Shown in pieces: positions 55,624 to 64,000 of a stretch of DNA of 64,000 bases (within the stretch, counting starts at the first letter, position 1; each line of letters begins with the position of its first letter). The DNA comes from Flammulina velutipes (lineage: Eukaryota > Basidiomycota > Agaricomycetes > Agaricales > Physalacriaceae). Under the pieces are notes generated by a model. The model was not told the DNA's origin and did not search any database. It was given only the letters and a program-made list of their open reading frames with translations. The position numbers and the translations under genes are program-made. Location of the stretch: NCBI GenBank assembly GCA_011800155.1, contig CM022372.1, forward strand, positions 2,666,001 to 2,730,000. The letters are read 5' to 3'.

Positions 55624-56364
55624 ATGGGACGAAAAAAGCTCTATGCAACGGAAGAGGAACGCAAGGCGGCTCGCGTGAAGTACGACGACAAGTATTATCG
55701 ACGGTATGTTGTACCATGCCTTTACATCACTTACACTGACACATGCGGGGTATCCATAGGAATAGAAAATCCATTCTAAAGAAGCAGAAGAAGCGATATA
55801 AGGAGCGACAAGCGAGCCAAGCTACACCATCAAGTACTAAATCTATAACTGTGGCGCAGACTCCAACGTGTGTAGTTTCTTACACTCTATTTACCCGGCC
55901 TAAGTGATGTCAACAGTAAACAACCATCAACGGCAACTGCTTCGCAGAGGAAACTCTCCCGCGCCGCCCGTCAGGTGTCTTTAATTGACATTCATCTTGC
56001 AGAGTGGCGCACTTTAATTGGTGCATCGGCGAGCGAATATTGCGCAGGGTTGAGTGCCTCAGCATTGACAATGGACAGCGACACCGCCTTTCGTTACCTT
56101 AGTGACTGTCATACGGCGTTGGATGACGTGCTCACCAAGATGCAAACCGCGCTAAATAACATTCTGGAGGCATCGGGGACTAGCTGCAAGGAATACAAGG
56201 CAGGAGATAAAAAGCTAGGTCCGATCAAAGCATGCGTGAGCGCCGTGTTTGATCTGTGGGAGGTGGTAGCAGAGAGTGAGGATGAACACCCGACGCCGTT
56301 GACAACAACATTGGCGCGCGGTGGGTTTAAATTTCAGCACTGGGCAGAAGAGAGAGTTTATTGA
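55624..56364 (+). CDS. unknown protein with basic leader, three exons
   Basis: The start at 55624 gives MGRKKLYATEEERKAARVKY, a short Lys/Arg-rich leader of a type often found in transposon-rich parts of mushroom genomes. An intron of about 57 bases joins to NRKSILKKQKKRYKERQASQ. A second intron joins to KQPSTATASQRKLSRAARQ. The rest is helical (SLIDIHLAEWRTLIGASASE, DVLTKMQTALNNILEASG) and ends HWAEERVY at 56364. Phases agree at both introns. The leader resembles a basic DNA-binding region, but no zipper is evident. The stop is only seven bases from the stop of the convergent gene at 56371. Confidence 0.6.
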
Positions 56365-56370
56365 ATATAA

Positions 56371-57300
56371 CTAAGCAATGATAGCCACCTCCCCCCTATC
56401 CCTAGCACCACGAAATTTGCGCGACGCCGCCCGATACGTGGTAAAGCTATCATGAGCATTCGCAGCCACGCCAACAACACAGAGGCCTGCTTCAAGACTC
56501 CAATAAAAGATTAATTCCACTTGAATCAATCAGTGACTATCAGACTGACCTCGAATTAAAAATTCCCGTAAAACGACCGCGATAGACGACATAGAAACGA
56601 CGAGCCGGGCCAGATCCTGATAGTGGAGAGGCAATAGGCACAGTGGCTGACTCCACAGGGAGACATTTGACCGCGAAATCACGAGGTAGGAGACCTTCGG
56701 GAGAACCTATCATTCCCGCAAGGCGTGCTGCTTCCCATGCCAATTCAGCAATCTGTCGCGTAGGATATCCTTGATAAACAACATTGGAGACACCTTTGAT
56801 GCGTGCAGCTAATTCGTGGCTTGCATAGATGCCAGGCGGTCTGCCAACAATTACGACGAACCATTTGTGGACAGATTTGAATTTCTTGCGTTTAACGATG
56901 GCTTCCACGTGTGATCCAGCGCGCTGCGCACGCGCGGCCTCCGACCTTTGGGTGGCGTATCAGAAAGACCACGTCGAAACAAATGATACACACCAATTTG
57001 GGGTGGAACCGCCACGTTCTACCGCATAGCTGGTGTCGTCGTCCGATGCGGAATTGTTCGCATCTAGACAATCTAATCAGTATCAGATTCACATCGGCAA
57101 TGAACAGACGCACCAATGATAGCAGGTGGTGCATTCTCCTCGATAACAAAGTTCCGCATTGCCTCGAGAAGGTCTTCATCGATGTCCGACAGTGTCATGT
57201 CGAACTCGCTCTCGTATGCGGTGGCCCAAGCTTCATCGCCTGAGCTGCTAGAGTCCGTATTGGACTGATCAGCGAGATCGGTCGCAAGGTTCTCGGACAT
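56371..57300 (-). CDS. viroplasmin / RNase H1 N-terminal-like domain protein, copy 1
   Basis: The start at 57300 gives an acidic N terminus (MSENLATDLADQSNTDSSSS, DIDEDLLEAMRN). Two introns follow, then KRKKFKSVHKWFVVIVGRPP and GIYASHELAARIKGVSNVVYQ with GYPTRQIAELAWEAARLAG. This fits the caulimovirus-viroplasmin/RNase H1 N-terminal fold, which in RNase H1 binds RNA-DNA hybrids (WxVxxGRxPGIY, then a VxGxxxxxxxGYxT pattern). After a linker a second, half-length copy begins, FYVVYRGRFT, spliced to GLCVVGVAANAHDSFTTYRA and ending at 56371. No RNase H catalytic domain follows. So it is a stand-alone binding module, role unknown. Splice of the last exon is inferred from phase and from the neighbour. 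Confidence 0.7.
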
Positions 57301-57410
57301 GGATGTAAGCAACAAAGATGTAGTTATTGGTTATTGCAATAGGTAAGCACTATATACGGCACTGCAGCTGCTAAGACCATGCGGACTTCGAAACGAAGGT
57401 ACGGGCGTAC

Positions 57411-58117
57411 CTAAGAGATAACCTCCAGATCGCCTAGGGTGTAGGCAACATTGAAGGCTGTTACAGCAGCCTGCTGGCTGCTGTGGACCTTATGCGACGA
57501 ACAAGAAACCTTCCTCGTTGCCTTGTCAGCTGCCCCGCTATATAACATGTTCTGAGTAAGGTTGACGGGCAAGCGGGAGAGAAAACATACGTGTCTTCAA
57601 ATACTCCGATGAACCGCCCAGCCACAACCGTGTACCACGGGCTGGAGTGTGTACTGAGAGTATCCAGGACCATGGGCATCTGCGGAACCGTCGTATAGCG
57701 AATGTTGACCATGGAAGGAGCGGGCAAGTTGCCAAGGGCCACCTGGGTTTGAGCGACGGGAGCGACTGGAGTGGCCGGAGCGACAGGTGTGTTGATAGGC
57801 ACTAGAGGATCTATGAGCAAAGAAGGCTGGGAAGCAGAAGAGGACTTACTGAGAACAATCTCCAGCTCGTCGTCAGAGGAATCATATTCTGTGAGCGCAT
57901 GATCCTGATTGGCAGAGGAGGCGCTGAGCTCGGTGCCCCCATCATCATTGGAAGCGACAGTGCGACGATCTGTCGAATCATGCTGGGTACCGAAGGCAGT
58001 ATCCGGAATAGCAGAGGATGGGCTAAGCGTTGCCTGCCCATCCTCGTTGAAGGCGGTCTGGAGGGACAGATAAGTGATTCGTCGACGAGAGGAATACCTG
58101 GGACTTACTGTAGACAT
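57411..58117 (-). CDS. viroplasmin / RNase H1 N-terminal-like domain protein, copy 2
   Basis: The start at 58117 gives MST, then a GTAAGT...CAG intron, then TAFNEDGQATLSPSSAIPD. A long Ser/Asp-rich linker has another intron near 57868. The C-terminal domain reads SSPWYTVVAGRFIG, with a donor GTATTTGAAG at the same codon where copy 1 splices (RFTG / GTATTT). The last exon NMLYSGAADKATRKVSCSSH, HSSQQAAVTAFNVAYTLGD and the stop at 57411 complete a single viroplasmin-like unit. The shared intron position shows common descent with the neighbour. No catalytic domain. Head to head with the gene starting near 58231. Confidence 0.6.
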
Positions 58118-58230
58118 CTGAGTGGGAAAAGGGAGATGGATCGTAGCTGTGTGACGAGACCCTTTTAAGTCGATCGTGTCCTTAATCGGGACATGCGTGG
58201 TCACAGTAATGCCCTTGTTTTACCGAGAAT

Positions 58231-60911
58231 TTGCGTTCGACCATATCGTTTGGTCGCCCCAAAATATCCAGTGCACTACAAACGATCAGCAACATCGTTC
58301 TTCCCGACACTCCTCTTGTCCCCGGCAAGGATCCTCCGCCCGTCCCAGAGCAGGACGTAAAGAACGCAGCGAAAGGGGGCAGACAATATGCTAAGAAGAC
58401 CATGGAGGAAAAGTTGTCGAACAAAGGGTGGGCAGATGGCCTGCGAGAGGATGTCATTGGAAAGTATCTACTGCGGTTCAAGGCGGCATGGTTCGGGTCC
58501 AGCAGAGAGGCAGAGTGCAATGAGGTTAGTCCTTCGCTGAGCGCCACATATGTCGGTACTCACAAATTCATAGGTTATGCGAGACTGTATGCAGGAATAT
58601 TTGTTTCAGTTCCCTGACGACGTCGCGCCAGCCACAGAGAGACGAGAGGAACCCACTGTCTTGAAGCCGTACGACGCAAAGGCCGATTATCCATTGGCGC
58701 GGCTGAGTCCCGAAAAGGAAAAGGGGCGACAAGTACTCGTCCAGGCAAAGCAAAAGGTATGCGGGTCTGCGAGCTGCTGTGCTATTGGTGCTTGACCTTG
58801 CCTTCTGTAGCAAATCCGAGAGTGGCTACGTTATCGGGTGACGCGGAATACCAACACCACCTCAGGCACGGAGAAACTTTCTGTGCTGGGAGAGAAACTA
58901 GTGGGCCTGCAGAAACCCCGCAAAAGACGGCAAGGGTACCAGCAGTGGCAAGTGGAGAACCGCCCGGCGTTGAACGAGGAGATGGCGGTGCGATGGCAGC
59001 GTAAAGTCGACGATGAGAATGACCCGACAAAGGCCACGCGCAAGATTCCCAATGATTTCCGGCAGGCTGTCGCACGGGACATGTTCAGCCAACTGACGGA
59101 GGTGGAAAGGACGGCATGCACACAGCGAGCGAAAGATATCGCAGACGCGGAACGGCTGGCTTTCGAGGAAGCACGGAAAATGCCTGCTCGTACGACAGAG
59201 TCGTTGGAAACGTGAGTAACCTTGTTCCTCCTCGTTGAAGTTGGTGTTGATGTGGATGCTTCATAGGACCATCAATAACATCCCCGCCTTCTTGACCCCA
59301 GTTATGGAGAACATCGAGAGGCATACGGGGCTTATGATGGTGATCTATGCTTTTGGTCCAATGCCGAGCGAAAAGGGCGAACTGGGGTGTATCACGTGAG
59401 CATTATTGTCGATGTCGTTGGTAGCGAAAAAACTCACGAAAAGTAGTATATGCTCTGGCAAGAACCTGGAGGCCACACCAGTATCATTCGTGAAGAAAGA
59501 TCCACAGGCCATTCGAGCTCATCGAGCGCGTCTCATGAAGTTCGCCGCTGGGGCATTCACGATGGAAGATATGGCCAGAGCACGACCAGCTGGCAGTACA
59601 TTCATCCGCAGTCAAGTGGCCATGGAGGAGATAGACAGTGGCGACGGGGTCACTGGTATTACCCCACGACCTTCGCCGCCTTCAAATCTGAAGGCAAGGA
59701 GAGCAGGGAAGGCAAAAGCGGTACCAGAGGTTGACGAGAGGGAGATGTCGGCTGAGGATGACAACATGGACCTTTGGCACGGTGAAGAGGACTTTTCGGA
59801 CGATGACTACGATGCAATGGACGTGGATGAGGCTGGGGCGTCTAAGAGACGACGTGAAGGTAATTTGACGGATGTTGACGAGGACGACAGTCCGCCCGCG
59901 GAAAAGCGCCCTTTCCAAAGTGACTACGAACTCCTCCGGGAGAAGAACATCGCGAAAAACCAGGCGTTATTGAAGTCACTTGGCCTCGACAAGGAGTCGA
60001 TCGCACAGAAACTCGGCTTTTCTATAGAGGCAAAGAAAAAGTCAGTAAAAAAGAGGGTTGTCGTCGACCCAAACGCACCGCTCCGTCGTTCTACGCGACA
60101 AGTCGCTCCATTGGTTCCGTCTCCGCCTTCCACGTCTCCGCCATCTCCGCCCTCCGCGTCTACGCCATCTCCCCCAACCTCCAGGGTGTCCCTTCCCCTG
60201 AGATCTACACCGGTGTCTGGCTTGTCGGTTCCCGTCGAGTCCTCTCCTGCTTCAGTAGACGGTAGTGAGTGCGGTGCACCATCTGATCATGCGGAGTCGC
60301 CGAGTGCTGAACAGGTGTCGGGCGTGGAAGAGGAAGTTGAGGGCGAGGACCTTGGGGGTGTTGTCGAGGAGGCAATATTGGCAGAGGCTCGTGCGCCAGA
60401 TTGGGTTAAAGATCCCCTGGAATTCTTTAGGGAGACACCGCTAGGCGATGATTGGAATATCCTACTCGCAAATTGGATCCTGTTGGAGAACGAGGCAGAG
60501 TACTTGCATCCATTGCACTGCCTACCGAAGCCGGGGCGACCAAAGATTCTGGGTGATTGGGTCATTGATGGACGGTTGACCAGGACGAAGGTCATGCCTT
60601 ACCTGGATATCGCTGCCCTTCCACGCTTTGTCGCGCAATATGAGGAATGGTGGGAGGGAATGCAACCGAAGTGGAGGAAGTGCGAAGGGAACGGCTGGAG
60701 TCGTGCGAAATACAGGGGAAAGGATTTTGGCGTTTTGAGTACGAGGGGACAGAACGGTTGGTTGTCCATTGTGGCGTGCCTTTGGTGGTGGGGAATCACG
60801 GTGTCGAGCGCAGAAGATGCGGACGGAATGGCTGTTTGGGAAGACCGGATGGGAGATGCCTTGTGGATGCTCGAACAGGTGAGATTACGCGGAGAACGAG
60901 TAGGAGAATAA
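58231..60911 (+). CDS. unknown large multi-exon protein
   Basis: Not recognised. Exons join as LPDTPLVPGKDPPPVPEQD ... KGWADGLREDVIGKYLLRF ... EAECNE, then VMRDCMQEYLFQFPDDVAP, then QIREWLRYRVTRNTNTTSG with KPRKRRQGYQQWQVENRPAL and FRQAVARDMFSQLTEVERTA, then TINNIPAFLTPVMENIERHT. A last exon of about 480 residues starts at SICSGKNLEATPVSFV. That exon holds an acidic stretch, a Pro/Ser/Thr linker (60110-60190) and a conserved-looking end with DWNILLANWILLENEAEYLH and WWEGMQPKWRKCEG. Five or more introns keep phase. The true start is uncertain: the first open piece has no ATG in frame before 58402. The type is typical of accessory, transposon-rich mushroom loci. Confidence 0.6.
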
Positions 60912-63627
60912 AGGGTTAGATAGGATTGAGAATGAAAGATGTTTCTTCCCTCCCATTATCATGGGAGGGAAGGACATGCAAAACCATGCATTGATGATGT
61001 AAGCAATTGATCCCATAGGCCATACCAAATACTTCAAGTCTACAACCCGCACAGGAAGCAAAGGGGTGATGGTCGGACAAAATACAACTTGTTCACCGAC
61101 AGGTGGTGTAACGGCTCCGCGTGGATGAATTTAGTGGAGTTAGTTTTAGCCCGTGTGTTCGATACAGCATGAGAACAATGTTTTTCTTCCCATTGACAAT
61201 TGACTGCGGTAAGTACGTACCATTTAGACTCTGCGTGTTGTAGTTGATAGTTAACTAGGCTGCAGGCGGAGCCACCGGGCGGAAGGATATCGGGAATACA
61301 GCTGTAGTAAGGCGCAGTGGAAGTACCGGCGACATGAGAGTCTCCCCGACAACGCGGGATTGCTATGTGCATGCTCTGTGGACATGTATGGCGCGCTTCC
61401 CCGTGCCATCTAAGTTCATGGAGAGTGTGGCGCTTGGGACACACATGAGGGGGCGGCGGCGGCAGAAAGGCGGCGGCGGCGCAGCGGAAACGAGACGACA
61501 CGAGTTGTTCAAAGTGATCTATGCATTCCGTGTACACGTTACTATTGTAGATGGAACAGGATGCGTCCCATATTTGGATTGATGTAGCGGCCGATTGGAG
61601 ACGGGTACACAACGCTATCACGGAGCGTTAGTGCGACACAGTCCCGCTGAAGGACTATCCCGCTGATGTGCAGTGTAGAAGAACGCCACAAAAACACACA
61701 CAAAACACACACTAACAAGTCAATGGTGCGATGCGGGAAAGTCCGAGGTTTATAGCGGGATTTCACGTTATAGTAGCAATCGTTCGTTTTGTAATGGGTG
61801 GTATGGGACGGGTTCTTGTTCTTTGTATCTTTGTTTTATGGGACTGTTTCTCTCTATCTTCTGCTCAAAAGGCTTATACTAGTTCGACGGGGTAACAGGG
61901 ATCTGATCTTAAACTGAGTTCTAGTTTGCCACTAAGTCACAGGCCGATTGGGATGTGTGTAAAGAGACCTAATGAGGCTCTTCCCAGGCCAACAACCTTC
62001 AACCACACTAGGGAGCGGGAGCTCTGGTATCTATCTGTATAATCAGGACTCTCCAACAACTAGTCGGGGCCTGAATAGATAGCCTAGCACAGTCTGAACC
62101 ACACTTGTATGGGACTTGGGACTCCAACCAGAGTTGGTAGGTTCTTTAGATGGAATTTCCCGCGGAAACTCGGATCGTTTGAATCGCAAAGGACTTGGCT
62201 TCAACTTCTTTAATATGGGAAGTAGCTCCAATGAGTTCTTAGATCTTTGGTTCTGTTTCTTATTTCCACCTATCTAAACAGTGGTTCTTTTTCTAACTAA
62301 ATCTTAGAGTCTATTCCTCCAGTATATACGGCTTGTGGGCTGTGGATACGGGGGGCGTAAGCTACTGTAAATAGTACAAACGAGCTAGCTTTATAGTGTT
62401 TTCTATATACGTCTGAATAAGGATATAATACCGAGTCCGCTGGTTCGGGGGAATATTCCGATAGGATGTACGGAATATCCCTCTAATGGTGCCCTTGGCA
62501 TTGCTGCCTATTCGTTCTGGCTTCTATTTGCTTTGAATCCAACCAATGGTGGCGCCGTAACTGAGTTTTCAGCGGCGCCAGGTTGTTCCTTGTGCTTGGA
62601 AGCTCCACTATTTCATCGTTTCCACTATTATTAGCGGTCGAGTCCTGGCTAGCAGGAACTCTTAGCCTTTGTTCATATTCATATTTCATACTACGAGTCC
62701 GAGTAGTACCGACTAGGTTTGGTATACTGGACGCGCAAGTATGTTCTTAGTATCATGTTCGGACTTTTCCGGTAGTACTCCGGAAAAGCTATCGTTGTAT
62801 CTTTACGAGTTGTCGATAGTACTCGCATTGTAGGTCCTTGTAACGATTTACTTGTGGATCCCGAGAATCGATCAGGAACAGTCCACCGGAGTAAGTCGAT
62901 CGGTGATCGAGCAGTATCTTTTGAAAGCCTAAAAGGTTACCCTGACTCCTGAGTCTCCTATGTAATATCCCGACGTCTGAGTAGTATGAACATTTGGTTT
63001 GCTAGTCCAGCCAGCGTTTAACTGCTTGCTGGCGTTGCGTCTCTTTATGTAGAGTTTCCTTGTGTAAGGGTAACTCGCCGAATTCCGTTAAGTATTTCGG
63101 AGTTTCGCGCGTTCAAGTGTATTTGATCACGATGTCTCCATCGGGGTACTTTTGATGATGATATTCAAGATCGTCATGTGTGGTTTGGCTATACCTACAC
63201 GCCCTTCAGCGTGTGGCGCTTTTCCGACGAATCTTAGGAGTTTTCCGGTCGTACCACGGAAACTCCTTACACTGTATCGTATACGCGTTTCGGTCTGTAA
63301 CTAGAGGTTCTTGTACTCATAGGTTCGTTCTATCACTAAGAATGCTTCTTAGAATTGCAAATTTTGGGGTCTTTCGTACTTGCATTAATACAATGCGCAT
63401 CATCTCCCATAGACTTATTTGATGGTGTCCGCACCATCCTGGTTCCCCTATCGTTGGATCCCTCAATATTCTTCCTGGACTCGGCTCTTGGAAAGGCCAA
63501 TAGGTAGGAGGACAATTCCGCTTATTTCAACGGAATTCTCCCGGCTTTGCACGTTCCATTGCCAATATTTCTTCACTATAAAAGCAGGCTGAAAACTGTG
63601 GCGCTCTCCGTTTTATCCTTCGTTACT
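60912..63627. other. gene-poor region with hairpins, 2.7 kb
   Basis: No gene is supported; open stretches near 61040-61621 are unsupported. From 62500 on there are several short perfect dyads: TGGCGCCG/CGGCGCCA (62551-62581), CTTTTCCGG/CCGGAAAAG (62765-62789) and a GGAGTTTTCCG dyad near 63238. TAGTAC words recur. TGGTGGCGCCGTAACTG near 62549 resembles a retroelement primer site, but no LTR pair is in the window. Confidence 0.5.
63562..63584 (+). promoter_or_regulatory. CCAAT and TATA elements
   Basis: CCAAT at 63562-63566 and TATAAAAG from 63577 precede the start codon at 63628 by 66 and 51 bases. Confidence 0.6.
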
Positions 63628-64000
63628 ATGCCTCCCAAGATCCCTCAATGGCACTCCATTGGTTCTTCAATCTCTGCGGAAGCCCCCATTGCTACGCTGG
63701 AGCTCGTCCAGTATCGCCTTGCTACTGCCCCGTTGATCAACGACTTCTTGGTTAATTACTCGCTCCCGGATTCGACCAACTCCCTTATTGTCGACGCCAT
63801 CGAACAGCTCACTGCCCCAGTGATGGCCTTGTTGCGTACGGTGTCTGCCAATCCGACGCCACGGGATATTCCGATTGTCGTTGTGGACAAGTTCTTTAGC
63901 AAGTTGCTGGTATGTCTTTTCGCTTTCTTTCTATGTCTCATGCTAAGATCTTTATTTATCTTCTAGCTCATCAATCAATCTCTGAAGGGAACCACCGCCG
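63628..64000 (+). CDS. start of an unknown gene (right end cut)
   Basis: The start MPPKIPQWHSIGSSISAEAP at 63628 follows good promoter elements. The first exon is helical (PIATLELVQYRLATAPLIND, SLIVDAIEQLTAPVMALLR) and ends KFFSKLL at 63909. A GTATGT...TAG intron of about 57 bases joins to LINQSLKGTTA, which runs off the window. No family is recognised. Confidence 0.6.

Noticed and set aside
61040..61621. 193-codon minus-strand open frame
   Set aside because: No motif, no promoter and irregular Cys/His content; contains a GGCGGC microsatellite. Judged chance.

Overview
This is 64 kb of nuclear DNA from a mushroom-forming fungus (Basidiomycota, Agaricomycetes). The evidence is: genes split by many 45-60 bp GT-AG introns, an intron-containing tRNA-Arg, three genes with the DUF6535 membrane domain, Agaricomycete-style F-box leaders, a KDZ transposase with a CxC2 zinc domain, a CACTA/Tnp2 transposase, a chromodomain Ty3/Gypsy element and a Tad-type LINE end. 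All functions are read from motifs by eye; no database search was possible.

Region 1 (1-24 kb) is built on a repeated two-gene module: a DUF6535 membrane-protein gene on the minus strand, head to head with a short F-box-type gene on the plus strand. Three DUF6535 copies (1-2065, 4602-7852, 17102-20272) and four F-box copies or remnants (2853, 11641, 16965, 20768) are visible, plus one stripped DUF6535 relic (11036-11290). Every F-box copy carries a frame-breaking change relative to another copy or is truncated. Between modules sit ordinary genes: a kexin-type protease, a secreted type-B carboxylesterase, a tRNA-Arg(ACG), an aryl-alcohol-dehydrogenase-type aldo/keto reductase and a cytochrome P450.

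Region 2 (24.8-34.8 kb) is mobile-element territory: a 5'-truncated LINE, a probable small secreted protein gene, a 21-bp minisatellite of the word TGTTCGTGCA, a complete Gypsy chromovirus (27195-32828) with identical 237-bp LTRs and an ACATG target duplication, and an unknown gene interrupted by a 362-bp inverted-repeat element (34127-34488) with an ATT target duplication.

Region 3 (34.8-48 kb) holds two adjacent palindromes, a 119-bp minisatellite, a CCHC zinc-knuckle protein gene, a CACTA transposase gene, and a long repetitive gene (48047 down to 41585) of many small phase-1 exons. A 2.8-kb giant foldback element (41775-44573, arms about 1.2 kb) has landed inside this gene; its arms are near-identical except at the inner ends, and it has no transposase of its own.

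Region 4 (48.3-64 kb) holds a KDZ transposase gene and a series of unknown genes, including two neighbouring genes that share a viroplasmin/RNase H1 N-terminal-like domain with the same intron position, a basic-leader gene converging on one of them with a 6-bp gap, a 2.7-kb multi-exon gene, a gene-poor hairpin-rich stretch, and the start of a gene running off the right edge.
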